Positions 32,501 to 42,900 of a stretch of DNA of 64,000 nucleotides are shown piece by piece; the stretch's first letter is position 1, and each line of letters opens with the position of its first letter. The position numbers were made by a program, and so were the translations under genes. Source of the stretch: Leishmania mexicana MHOM/GT/2001/U1103 (taxonomy: Eukaryota; Euglenozoa; Kinetoplastea; Trypanosomatida; Trypanosomatidae); the NCBI RefSeq assembly GCF_000234665.1, contig NC_018337.1, positions 706,222 to 770,221 on the forward strand, given 5' to 3'. The notes under the pieces were generated by a model. That model did no database searches. It saw only the letters and a program-made list of their open reading frames with translations, and had not been told where the DNA came from.

Positions 32501-35401
32501 CGGCGAGGTGGGGTCCCGCTTGGCCGGTGCGGATTTGCCCGGCTGTAGCACCACAGCGAAGAAGATGCGACCACTCTCCCACACCGAGTCAAGTGCTGCC
32601 TTTGAGTCGGGAGAGGAGGTGTTGGCCGCAAACCTGCCGCCTAGTTTCGTGTCGGATGCCCCGCGGGTGAGCACGCCACGCACATTCAAAAGGGTTGCCT
32701 TGCTAGGTGGAACACCAGCATTCGTGGGCGCCGTGATAGCCGCACCCGCTTGCTGCGCGGCGAAGCGCGTCGAGAAGTCGACAAGGGCAGCCAGGAACGT
32801 TTGATTCACGCCGACGTCGTCTTCGTCATCGTCGCTGTCGTCGGCGGAGTCGTTGTTCTGGTACGCGGTAGGCAGACATTCACCGGTTAGCGAGAGCCTC
32901 TTCCCGGTCATTCCATTTTGCACGGCACCCTCAAGTTCGCGCTTGCGTGCCAGCTTCTCGTTGACAGCGCTCACGCGCGCGTTCATCTGCTGCGAAAAGG
33001 CTGACAGTCGCTCTTTCCAGAAGCAGCGAAGCACAAAGCGAATCATACCCTCGTCGTAGTGGCGTTTGTTTGACGTCGTTGAGAGGAGAGTTTGCACACA
33101 CTCCTCCTCAGCCCTCGGCGCTTGCTCTGGCGCCGTGGAATCCGCCACTTCCGCTGAGGGAGCTGCGGCTTCCACCGGCGGCGGTCGCAGCAGGATCGCC
33201 CCCGTGTGCGAACGTAGCGGCAGCAGCACAGAGGCAAGAGTCAGGAGCGGCACACACTTGCGGTGCAATTCCGCACTCTCCGGTTCATCGTCTTGGCCTC
33301 TGAGGTAGTCGATGCTGTAGCGTTCGTGCCATCGGATGACACGGCACGCCACCGACCCGTGCAGGGTGGTGCGCAGCTGCTTCGGTCGACCGCGGCGACT
33401 CAGATCAGTTGTCGTTTCGTCGACCATGGTGCGGAAGACGAGGCGGAAGTCGTACTCCTGTGCAACAAGACGGCCGCCCTGCGGTGACCGGCTGAACATC
33501 AGTCCGTACAACGGCTCCATGGCCGCAAGAGTGGCGGCGGCAGCCTCTGGGGCTGCCTCTCGACCTTTCTCTGCCTCCTCCACCATGAGCAGCAGTCGCT
33601 GCTGCACCTCCATTGGATTCTCAAGCGCCACGTAGTCTCCCTGGTGCCGCGCAAGACGCACGAACATGTACACGGACCACAACGGCTTTGTGGTGAGCAT
33701 GTAGTCGACATACGAGTAACGCCCGTCTAGCGTGCAAAGCTCTTCGTAGCCCCACCGCAGCTTCTCATACTTCTCCTCCAGCGACCGCTGTCGCCGTTCG
33801 CACAGGGACACGTATGCGTCACGACGCGCAATTCGCCGCTCCAGTCGCTCTAGGTAATGAAATACGTCGGTGAGGTGGTTGTGCGCAGCGATGGCCTCCT
33901 TTTCTGTGTTCTCGAAGGCGCGACGGGTCTCTTGCAGGGCTCGCTCCGTCTCGCGCCACAGCTGGCCCAGCCGGACAATCTCCTGCTTCGCGTCGCTAAG
34001 CTGGCTATAAACGATCTGCTTTGCCCGTTGGTTCTGCTGCTTACTCTTCTTTGTCGCCGCTGTCACAGCGTCGTTGGCCCGGTCTTTCCAGCCATCCAGT
34101 TCTCGCCGCATTACCTCCACTTGGCCTTTCATGGCGTGGTGCTGCGCTGCCCAGCGAGCCGTCGCCTCCTCCGATGTCTTCATCTTCTCGGCGAAGTGCC
34201 GGTTTTCCACCTCCAGCTCGTGCAGCCGCACACACTTGAAGTTGAACGCGGCTTCCAGCTGCTGCAGCTGCGCGCGCAGGTACGTCACCTCGTATCCCTC
34301 CTGATCCACTAACAACACCGTGCCGTCTGCCGCGCAGAAGGCGCTGGGAGGCGCTGCGGCCAGGTTATTTGGCGTGCCCTCGCGGAGGTCAAGGGCAAAA
34401 TTCTGGTCCTGTGTGTTGAACCTATCGTGCACCTCACACGCGCCGCCACGCGGCAGGGACGGCGATGCTTGGAAAGTCTCGTCCGAGTGCGTTCCGCCGC
34501 CGTCCATGGCGATGTCCTCAGAAAAGGCACTGCTCTTCACGGCTTCATCATTCCTCACCGAGTCTAGCGCAATGTTACGGATACCGCGCGGGTTCGCTGG
34601 CGCACAGGAGGGTGGCAGGGTGTCATTCCACTGAATGCTCTCATCCCGCGAGAGACGCAGCACCGGAGGAGACGATGTCGTGGATGAAAAGCCGCCAAAA
34701 AACGTCTTTCTTCCGTCCGAGTAGCGACCGCTACCGGCCTGATCCACCCGTCGCCAGTCAGCTCGCGAGTCCTGTAGCAGTGCGCTAAAGCCGACGGAGG
34801 CGGCAGGCAGAAAAGAGACGCTGCCGTAGCCGAACAAGTCGCCAGCGGAAACAGTGCCCGGTAGAGCACCGTTGCTTGCGGTCGATTGAGCAGGGATCGT
34901 AGGCAGCGCTGGCACTCCGGTGAGAGCGCGAGCAGCTTCACGGACACCGCTACTCTCCAGTGGGTCGACGAGAAGCGGTCGTTCTCCGTTGGTGAGCGCC
35001 ACCTCCGAAGCTTTGAGGCGCACCACGTGCATCACCTCGCGGTCGAGGAGACCGCGGACATCATCGCCATAGACTTCGGGGTGGCTGCACACGTACTGGA
35101 GGCAGCGTCGCAGCGCAGCTAGCGGGTCCATGACGACATGACGAGTCCGTGCACCCTCTTCAGGCGACAGGGGCATCAACGCTGCGTGTGTCCGTATAGG
35201 CGAGAGCGACGAGGAGCCTGCGTATGGCCGCAAGCTGTTCAAGGAGGCACTTGGCGGCGGCGGCGAAGTTGTCGAGGTGTCGCCGGGTCCGCTGAGGAGG
35301 GGGAGGGTCGACACATTCTTGGCAGAGGAGCTTGTTCGTGCGGTGGTGGCAGTCGGCGCACTCGGCCGCAGTTTCTTTTGAAAAGGCCCGCTAGTGTACA
35401 T
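29528..35401 (-). CDS. Giant coiled-coil protein, unknown function
   Basis: This is a 1957-residue protein ending at TAG. I choose ATG 35401 (MYTSGPFQKKLRPS). The open frame extends to 35572 only through a TTG, and a strong polypyrimidine-AG acceptor at 35528 would remove the upstream part from the mRNA. Order: a Ser/Pro/Thr-rich N-terminus (to about 350); a long coiled coil rich in Glu, Arg, Gln and Leu (about 364-554, from EGYEVTYLRAQLQQLEAAF onward); a long mixed region with several folded-looking parts; an acidic run (DDSDDDEDD) near 855; a glutamate-rich acidic patch near 1085; and Lys/Gly-rich patches near 1710 and 1775 (GKGKKKR, GGGKKSGKKSG). A Ser/Pro-rich tail closes it. No enzyme motif or membrane segment was found. 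The size and coiled coil would suit a cytoskeletal or flagellar component, but this is a guess. Confidence 0.85.
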   Translation of the reverse strand: MYTSGPFQKKLRPSAPTATTARTSSSAKNVSTLPLLSGPGDTSTTSPPPPSASLNSLRPYAGSSSLSPIRTHAALMPLSPEEGARTRHVVMDPLAALRRCLQYVCSHPEVYGDDVRGLLDREVMHVVRLKASEVALTNGERPLLVDPLESSGVREAARALTGVPALPTIPAQSTASNGALPGTVSAGDLFGYGSVSFLPAASVGFSALLQDSRADWRRVDQAGSGRYSDGRKTFFGGFSSTTSSPPVLRLSRDESIQWNDTLPPSCAPANPRGIRNIALDSVRNDEAVKSSAFSEDIAMDGGGTHSDETFQASPSLPRGGACEVHDRFNTQDQNFALDLREGTPNNLAAAPPSAFCAADGTVLLVDQEGYEVTYLRAQLQQLEAAFNFKCVRLHELEVENRHFAEKMKTSEEATARWAAQHHAMKGQVEVMRRELDGWKDRANDAVTAATKKSKQQNQRAKQIVYSQLSDAKQEIVRLGQLWRETERALQETRRAFENTEKEAIAAHNHLTDVFHYLERLERRIARRDAYVSLCERRQRSLEEKYEKLRWGYEELCTLDGRYSYVDYMLTTKPLWSVYMFVRLARHQGDYVALENPMEVQQRLLLMVEEAEKGREAAPEAAAATLAAMEPLYGLMFSRSPQGGRLVAQEYDFRLVFRTMVDETTTDLSRRGRPKQLRTTLHGSVACRVIRWHERYSIDYLRGQDDEPESAELHRKCVPLLTLASVLLPLRSHTGAILLRPPPVEAAAPSAEVADSTAPEQAPRAEEECVQTLLSTTSNKRHYDEGMIRFVLRCFWKERLSAFSQQMNARVSAVNEKLARKRELEGAVQNGMTGKRLSLTGECLPTAYQNNDSADDSDDDEDDVGVNQTFLAALVDFSTRFAAQQAGAAITAPTNAGVPPSKATLLNVRGVLTRGASDTKLGGRFAANTSSPDSKAALDSVWESGRIFFAVVLQPGKSAPAKRDPTSPTNDVPTPEEVSILAEEAREMLAALYYYTLEYKDLDPDFRLFYLVAHQMVPEMVAVNFFAGLEAFQLESVALLEWRLQCLSGGMHSGATCTGAGQPPSSPTMPKEVEDPLMALMRVVDVTDDALLDGEEEDIETDSDGDGYGSILPFHASAETQVRHSTASSATTGQRQEGRREESFTEETQSSVLPMSQRTRELRLLHNIRAYLRERRGFMQAEQGEELGDGDAELNDHAENTTGARLAAFSFDEAPPEWTALEERVLNVLGPHAALLDTFRHHYRKQKIENAAQVKGKPAKPGKELDYLRRNRSERKRRHERAKYLSATRGLLTADDVLASVQRHCLATYAVSCCGTPRFSLLRSLFCRSKGRSPDSSSGLDPYAIVGHLPLTRLHLQRLRFALSLDQPSHLIRPSALFTVDPVTKSNSHFYDAYLTIVLDVFEQQQSFLMHSVLRCCAARHELYAAEGAEDCDGLIPIACLKKGLTAAFSTINGTSQHALAVLNHLVQYDELLRLEDEVRFEQFTDAPLLLNVPPRYGPGRFTADVRVSVEHGPGDAADQGKWNLREEADSCSLLNIAFALRMSYIVWGKVSAGTAEALVHRIVKHAVPVCCSDVVPGDAVLAVPAAAMHKDATVVEEFAEWDIFDQITRQQYARALMRLKKGHNGDANPLRRTLSALQTELLRPALKLSNRARVGASISLSPGLVDVDALYPDVACVWVTKKVLVETQKHMERAAAAVSAKGAGASGKGKKKRHLSQLRKSLLSVQTVANGNDSAGEEGQVPDYGLLSLVRALGFAPPLSTSVSGVGGAAANMKGGGKKSGKKSGASKNRAVLETGIPAYVQQEYSANLSVQLQDLAARVASLTPFNLNSFPGDMSVVGDLSVNIEGATPSRNNLSMPGPSGEAPTPGNAPSRMHSVSFARKSLQSTSQSKLHKKVPGETPANTQRNSVEPHALAPTWVPLFPGSSSTLDDVGASLSGSVPMDVSKLYTICAALSMT

Positions 35402-36836
35402 GAGCCACCAAAAAAAGTTACCTAGAAGTGCTGACCGTGTAAAGTTTCCCTCTTGTGAGTTCACCGCCGTGCCTCGTCCCTTGCGCGTGTGGGGGCGTGG
35501 TGGTGATAGGGGCAGTGGAGTCTCCAGCTGGAGATGGGGAAGGAGGCAGAAGGGGACGGCGAGGCGCGTCAAACGAGGAGTAAGTAGCGGGACGACGACG
35601 AGGAAAGAGATCCAAGTTGAAGAAGAGGCACAAGTGTGTCACCGCACAAGTGCGCATCTGCGCTGCGTGCCAACGCTTGGATGAGACAGGGGTCTGGTCG
35701 GCCGATCAACAGCGTATATCGAGACGGTCTGGACCTGACGAGCTACACGCCGTATGCTCGTCAACGCCTAAAGCCCCACAGCAGCGAGTCGGTTCGTGCG
35801 TGCCCTGACCCGCCCATGCGCGCCCGCACACATAGATAAACATACTCGCCAATAGTATAAAGGAAAAAATGCACTTGCCTCACTGCACCGCAGCAGCAGA
35901 AGTTGGCGCGTAGATTCACCAGTGTAGCCTTTCGAGCTCAGGACAACTTATGGGACTTGGGGGAGGGTAGGGAGCGGGGGTGGTTGGGCCTGAGGAAGTC
36001 GACCACTGCCTTACCTTCTCGCCCCATCTCTATTTAGCCTATCGGTGCTTTGGACCTCACATCTCTCACTCTATTTGTGCGCGAACGTGTGCCTCTACGC
36101 CTCACACCTGTATGCAGCTTCAGGGGTGGGTGGTTGGGGACCGGACAGGCGGACACAAAAGATGTACCTCGATCGCGTGCGCGGTGGATACCAGCTGGAG
36201 AGAGACGATGACGTTGCGCTTGAACAACAGCAACGGCAAAATAGAAGAAGAAAGCATGACCGTCAACGTAAACTCACCCATGCAGCCTGACACACACACG
36301 CACATTAACGTACACCACGGCAACCGTACGAGAGCGTCCAGCAAAGAGAGAACGAAACAAACAGTAGACAGAAGCCAGCACAGGACGTCAGCCCCCTACG
36401 AGCGTGCACAGAATAACGGCTACGAGCGACATGATTCGCTACGTGCACACACCAGAAACCCAAGAACAATCGCGAGTGCAACTACAACTCACCACTCGTC
36501 GTAGTCGCCGACACGTGCTCAGTGAACTGTCGAAAAATCCATCTAATATATATAAATATATAATGTCAGCAGAAGCAGTATAGAGCGAAGCGCGAAGCGT
36601 ATATTACGCGCCAACACCTACAACGATCGTGTGTTGCAGTGGTTCAACGTGAGCATTTCGCTCTCTCCTTCTCGAGGCAAAGATTCCAAAAGGTAGCCTT
36701 GATATGTACGTCTCTCGCACCATCTGTGTCCTTACATTCAGCTTTGGCGTATTGTTCTACAGGTGGTGGCCAGACGAGGATACACCAAAGAGGGAAGGAG
36801 GTATGCGAGAAAGCGCATAGACACGGCCACGAGCAC
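35402..36836. other. Intergenic
   Basis: It contains the 5' side of the coiled-coil gene (acceptor annotated separately) and the 3' UTR side of the kinase gene, with a TA-rich tract at about 36545-36563. No additional gene supported; plus-strand frames at 35980-36504 and 36639-37190 have no protein character. Confidence 0.5.
35528..35566 (-). promoter_or_regulatory. Spliced-leader acceptor for the coiled-coil gene
   Basis: On the minus strand a nearly pure pyrimidine tract (35530-35566) runs directly into CAG, giving AG at 35528-35529, 127 bases upstream of the chosen ATG at 35401. It decides the start: translation from the upstream TTG at 35572 would lie outside the spliced mRNA. Confidence 0.7.
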
Positions 36837-37994
36837 TTACATGCCGAGGGGGTTGTCGGCTTTGCACGTATCGGAGGTATCACGTGGGAGAGAAAGGCTG
36901 GAAGCCTCCCTGGAAGCAGCCTGCAAGGTGTCGTCCTCGTGGTATTGCCGGTTTCGATCACCCATCGAGGCGAGCAGCGCCACCATCTCGGCCTTGCCGT
37001 GCTCTTCGCAGTACTTAATCCATGGAGACTCCAGCAGTTCAAAGGCGGTGCTTCGGTCATCTGGGTCTTGTCGAAGACACGAATCGATGAAGTCCTGCGC
37101 CTCCTGACTACACCCGGTCTCATCCATGAGTGGATACTTTTCCACACTGTTGATCTCGCGCAGCAGCGCCATGAACCCTTTACTCACTGAGGAAAACGGG
37201 TAGTGGCCGAGCAACATCTGCGCCACCACCACACCAACACTCCAAATGTCGCTCGGCGTGCTATAGCGTCGCCCTTGAATGCGCTCCGGGCTCATGTACG
37301 TCGCTGTACCGACAAATGAGTTGACTCCGATCGTCTCGGCACTTGTCGCAATGCCGAAGTCAGCCAACTTGACGCAGCCGGTGGTGGAGAGAAGCACGTT
37401 TGCCGGCTTGATGTCGCGATGGATCTGGCGCAGGGACTTGTGCTGATTCAGCTCCGTCACGATATTCGATTTCGTGTGGAGTATGGCGAGGGCGTGCAGC
37501 ATCTGCGATGCGATGTAGCCGCACACCGTTGGCGGAATCTTCACCGTCTCCGCGATGAGCTCGTCTATGTTCCCCCAGTCCATGTACTCCATTACTAGTC
37601 GAAGCGCCCTGTTACGGTAAAAGGCGTTGTACAGGTTCACCGTGTACTCGTTCGACTGCGCGGAGAAGATGTTGCGCAGTTCTGCGGCGACGGTCTGGCG
37701 AGTGCGAGTGTCGAGCGTGACGGGAATCGTGATCTTCTTCACTGCAAAGACAGACTTGTCCGCCGTCACATACATGGAGACGTTACCCTGCGTGCCCTGG
37801 CCGAGTTGGCGAACGCGCTTCAGATTTTCGAAGTTGAGATCCGGTCGACGCACTTGCAGATCGCCCTCTCCGGTAAACTCGACACCACGGGGGCCTACGC
37901 GGATGTTTCCCACAGTGAGCTCATCGCTCTCCTCCGGCAGCTCCGGAGGCTGCGTGGACTTCTTCGCAGGGAGGAGCTTCAGTTTCGGCGGCAT
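36837..37994 (-). CDS. STE/MEK-like protein kinase with insertion before the catalytic loop
   Basis: This is a 385-residue protein from ATG 37994 (MPPKLKLLPAKKS); the open frame continues upstream only via TTG. Kinase domain about 58-345: glycine loop GQGTQGNV 65-72, AVKK with catalytic Lys86, Glu-containing helix C (AAELRN), HRDIKPAN 192-199 with catalytic Asp194, DFG 212-214, and activation segment ending in SFVGTATYMSPER (226-238), the S/T-x-x-x-G-T-x-x-Y-M-S/A-P-E-R form of MAP kinase kinases. A stretch of about 13 extra residues (SNIVTELNQHKSL) sits between the helix-E HTK and the HRD loop. The N-terminus is Lys/Pro-rich and may serve as a MAPK docking site. It is most likely a MAPK kinase related to the Leishmania MKK/PK4 group; I cannot say which member. 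Predicted active from its motifs. Confidence 0.9.
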   Translation of the reverse strand: MPPKLKLLPAKKSTQPPELPEESDELTVGNIRVGPRGVEFTGEGDLQVRRPDLNFENLKRVRQLGQGTQGNVSMYVTADKSVFAVKKITIPVTLDTRTRQTVAAELRNIFSAQSNEYTVNLYNAFYRNRALRLVMEYMDWGNIDELIAETVKIPPTVCGYIASQMLHALAILHTKSNIVTELNQHKSLRQIHRDIKPANVLLSTTGCVKLADFGIATSAETIGVNSFVGTATYMSPERIQGRRYSTPSDIWSVGVVVAQMLLGHYPFSSVSKGFMALLREINSVEKYPLMDETGCSQEAQDFIDSCLRQDPDDRSTAFELLESPWIKYCEEHGKAEMVALLASMGDRNRQYHEDDTLQAASREASSLSLPRDTSDTCKADNPLGM

Positions 37995-39978
37995 GGCGGA
38001 CAGCGAAAGACAGCCGAAAACACCAAAACAAAACAAAAAACAGGGGGGACACCACAGAGGCTAACGTGCACTCTGCGGTATGAATTCCGTAGAGGGTGAA
38101 CGAGCCCGGTGATCCCGAAGAGAAGGCAAACAGAGACACGCTCAGAGGGAGCGACGGGAAAACAAACACGCTCAGCGAGAGAGAGCGCGCGCGAGTAGAA
38201 TCCAAAAGGAGCAGGCGAACTTAGCAAAGGACAGAACAACAGGACGATGAGGGAGAGAGACAGCGTCAGCCAAACCCGAGGCAACAAGCAGGTCGAAGAT
38301 ATGGGCAATGCGCCCAAATCCACTCTCGTGCGGGTCCGTCCACTTTCCACGAAAACGACAAGAGGCCTTCGTAGGGGGGGAAGGGGGAAGGGGGTAGGAG
38401 AGGCTGGTGGAGGGTAGGGGGGGGGATACGTTAAGTTTTGAGCGAAAATTCTTTTCTTTGCCGTTGGTGTTGTTGGTGCTTTCGTCTTCTGTGCTTTGCG
38501 TGTTTCTTCTCCTGTGCTATATATATATATATATATATATATGTCTCTGTGTGTGTGTGTGTGTGTATGTGGCGGGAGGGACAATGACAGAAACTGAACA
38601 CACAGAGGAGCGAGAGCGCAGTTGGGTGAGAGGACGTGGATCTACACGGGTTAACGCTACAGAGATAAATGCGCAGTTGCACAACCACTTTGCTGACAGC
38701 GACAGCACCCCAGGACATGTGCTTGTACGCCCATCGTCCCGTCAGTGTATCAGAGCAGACACCTATCCCACCTCGAGGGAAGCGGAACGCAGATGGCGAC
38801 AGCAGCAACGGAAGCGCCAAGACGCGGCATCACGGTCACAGTGCACAACAAAGAGACAGATAGAGAGAGTCTGTTTGTGGAACCGCAGAAGAAAGTGCGG
38901 TAGGCTGGGCAGGTGCAACGATAACTCTTCGAAAAGAAAAAAAAACATATCGAGTCCCTCGACATCCCGGTCCCTCCTCCGCCTCGCCTGATCGCAACGC
39001 CCTCAAGCCTGCAAGCGTAGAAGACGCTATCTGTGTTTGCATCGCCACATGAAATCGAGAGTCTGACGTGGCTTGGAGCCGGCTGAGAGAAGCACAGACA
39101 CCGAGAAGACATGGCACGGACGTGTTGCTTCTCACCTGTCCCCGCCTTTCGCAACCACCGTTCCGACATGCCTTTGCTAGCAACTCTCCATCACACTAAC
39201 TTTTTTTTCTGCACACGTAAGCGATAGCGGGTAGGGCACACATCTTCGGTGCCATCCGTGCTCTTCTTCCACTGCATCTTCTGCCTCCAAGAGAGAGGAT
39301 GTTCCGGCTAGCAGGGCCACTGCAAATCCCATTCGTCTTTCGTTTTTTTTTGTTACCATTGCGTCCGTTTGTTTTGTGTGTGGGGGGGAGAAGGGGGGTC
39401 TGCATCTGTGGGGCCCACTCCACCGCGGAGCGAGAACAGCACAGGAGGCATTCGGAAGAAAAACAAAAAGACAAGGGCAACTCACGCAGACAAGTCAACG
39501 AGGGAGAGTCGAGCCCGGATCGAGCAATCCGAGAGCGCTGTACACCTCCAATTTTCGTTTCGTCCCTCCGCTCACCCTCTTTCTCATCACACACATGCGC
39601 ATATACTTTTTTTCCCCGTTGCTTCTGCTTTCTTCGGGGTGCTCGTTGCCCATTGCTGTGAAGACCGCCCGCACGGGGAAGCCGGGTGAGACGAAACGAC
39701 CCGGCAAACCAACAAAAAAAAGCACACAGAGACTCCACCGCAGCAGACAAACCTCGGCGACCGCCGGAGACGATCAACACCACCACAAATGCCCTGAGTC
39801 GTCGAGAGAGAGAGGGAAGGAGGAAGGGGAGGGGGGCGGAGACGGACAGGCGCGCAAGCATGCTTGCGAACAGAGGCCTGCAGACGGTGCAGTGAAGAAA
39901 GACACACAAGCCCTTGAGCTCCTCCTTGCGTAACGCGTGTGAGAAGGGAGAGAGGGGAAGGGGGTGGGAAAGCAGCGA
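37995..39978. other. Intergenic
   Basis: This is the 5' side of the kinase gene and the 3' side of the 1013-aa gene. It contains a TA/TG compound microsatellite at 38518-38566, poly-G and purine runs, and no frame I would accept. Confidence 0.5.
38518..38566. repeat. TA then TG microsatellite
   Basis: A 25-base TA run (38518-38542) is followed after 5 bases by a 19-base TG run (38548-38566). Confidence 0.9.
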
Positions 39979-42900
39979 TCAATGGCGCAGGCGGACCATC
40001 ACTATCCTTTTGCGCGCAACGCTATTATCTTCCCAGACTTCGAAATACTGTGGCAGCATGCGCACTGCGCGTCCGACGGAGCCGAAGTGGTCCGACAAGG
40101 TATTAGTGGCAGGCACGGATAAGTGCATACCGACAAGCGCCTTGATCGAAATGCCGTCCTCGCCAATTGGCAGTTGAAGTAGTTCAGCAATGGCCTCCTC
40201 CACACTCGTCTGTGGGCGCGACGCCGCCAGTGCTGCGTCTGGCTGAGCTGCCGTCTTTTTTCGAATCATTGTTCTGCCCTTCTCAACGTACACATCGACG
40301 CGCTTGCTGGCACCCAAGTTGAGTGCCTGCGGAAGAGCTGCACGTATCAGCGGCGGTAGCTTCGCCATCATCTCAATGTAGGGCACAGGGTGGTCTGGCA
40401 GAAGGTTGGCGATCTCGTCATAGAGTACCTCGTGCTGCATTAGCGGATTATCAGGGTCCAGAAGCAGCAGGTGACGCCGGAAGGATGGTATCGCACCTTC
40501 CCCGAGAACCCGCACGAACTTCCTCCGCTCGGCCTCGCCGAGGAGGGAGGCGGATCGGTCTGGATTGTCATCGAAGTCCTCTGGCAGAATCACACGATTA
40601 GCATAGCGAAACGCGCGTTCCATGGGTGGAATAGGCGCCATGGCGCCCCTTGGGTCATGTGCGATGACGTACATCAGATCGCCGCTGAGCTCGAACACTT
40701 TGCCGTGGTAGCGCAGAAAACCAACCAGTCCTCGGTAACGCTCACGGAGGTGGCTTCGCTGCTCCACTGTGAACCCCGCATACAAACGCTCCACTGCGAC
40801 CCAACGCCATACCTCATCCACCGCGTTCACCACCCGCCACCGTTTCCGCCGGCAGCGACGGAAAAAGCAGTCAGCAGTGGGCGACTGCAGCGAAGGCGGC
40901 GAGGCGAGGAAGCTTGCCGCGATCGAGAGCAGCTCTGGATCGGGCGACGTGGTTTCGTCCAAGTCACTAAGACTTCGAGGCGCCACATCTGGTGGAAGGC
41001 GCCGAATGTAGATTTCTTCGAGAGGCAAGCCAAATGCCGTTACACCATCGATGGATGCACCTCTCGGAGGTGCCCGCTGCGATTGCGAGTACCCCTCGTG
41101 CGGCAACGACGGTGAGCCCGGGTCGTCGTTGCCTCTGCTATCTCGGTAGATGTCATCCGCGTTGCCTCCGTGCTGATCCACCTCCCCGTGGTCGTTCTCT
41201 CCTAACGCACTGTCCCCTGTCTCATCAGCGTCTTCGCCAATGTCGATGGCATCGCGCTCCGAGTCCAGCTCGGTCGCAACGCCTCCGCGATCCTCAACAA
41301 GACCGTCCAATCCAATCAGCTCCTCCGTCACCGCTTGCTTGAACGCCCTTTCTCGGTCGTCGACGGTGGACTTGGCGTTGCCCACCGCAGTCGACTTGGC
41401 AGCATGCGCAGCGTTGCCAGAATCCTTAGGAGCGTCAGCACTGTCGACAGACCACCAACCGGCCATCATGATATCCTCCTCGCCCGCTTCACGCGCCGGA
41501 GAAGCCTCGTCACCGTTTTCGATGCCCGCCATGGCGGACGCAGTGGAGGCCGGAGGGTCTACCACATCCGCTTTCCATTTGCTGCCGGTTCCCCCTGAAA
41601 GAAGCACATGCCCTTCAACAAACAGGTTGTGGTCGCCCTTCTTCAGACTCATTAGCTGAAACACATGTACATACTGTGTAATGAGCTGTACCACAGCAGT
41701 TTCGCGTGCTTTCTTCACAAACGCGAGGTCGTCGGGAGGGAAGTCTTTGATCCATTCGACGAGGTTCAGCGGTCGGTAGCGCTCCCGCACAAGCGGTTTT
41801 CCGTCGCTCGGTGACACCGCTGTTCTGCTGGTCATATCTTGTGACGAACACTTCGGCGTCGGCACGCGCGGAAGGTTGCGGACGAGAACGGCAAGTATTT
41901 CGATACTCCACGGCCTCCGCTGCGAAGGACTATACGCTCGCCCACGCAGCGAGGGAGCCACCTCGGCGGCAGCCTTTTCCGAGGCCGCATAGAGCGGCTC
42001 CACGCCGGCCGCGTCATCGCCAGTGTCGGGTGCATCAAAGTCCACCAATGCGTGGGACCTGAACTGCGATAAGGCGCGATCTGCCTTTCCATACCCTGGA
42101 TGCTGGCGCACGAACCAGAACCCCGAGTTCAGCTGCACGACCGCCGGCCGGTAGCGATTTGGCGTATAGTGAAAGAGCATCGGGTAGTGCTCAAACACCA
42201 CCTGCGCCAGCGTGGAGGTCGAGCCTGCCACCTTTTCGATCTGCTTCAAGATCTCCGGTGGCACCATCGCCATGACATGCCGACTCTCCACCGGAAACGT
42301 TGGGACCAGGGGAATGAACACCTCCGCCACCTCGGAGGGGGTGAAGTAGCCTTTCTGGCGATGCACCTGGTCGATCTTGCGCATATCGGGTCCGAGGTAC
42401 GTCACCATGGCTGTTGAGGGCAGCAGTTGATAGATCCTTTTCGATCCCTGTGTCAACGACTTTCTAACATTGATGCACTTGCGAAACATGTGCCCGTCGA
42501 GCTTCCACCGCTCCACCTCTTCGCGGCGCAGAGGAGGGATGGTGAGATCGATGGAGAAGCTGCGGGCAACACCGTGAATCACAGCCCGTGGCGCCGCCGC
42601 CACTGCGTCTTTTTTTCCTCCTCCGTCCGTGCTGGTGGAACTCGGGCGTGTGGTGGAACCTGCACCATCAGCTCTAGCAGACTCTCGATCCAAGGTGAGA
42701 GGCGCGTGTAATCGAGAAAGGCGCGCATTTTCTTCCTCGGAGAAGTAGTACGAAGAGCCGCCGCTCCAGTCCACAACCATGTGATCGGGAAACACGGTCT
42801 CCGCGGCCCCGCTTTCCGCACTCGCTGCCATCTCTGTCGGTTCTCGCTGTGAAGCATTCGCCGACTGACGAACAGTGCCATGACTGGTGCGGCATGCACC

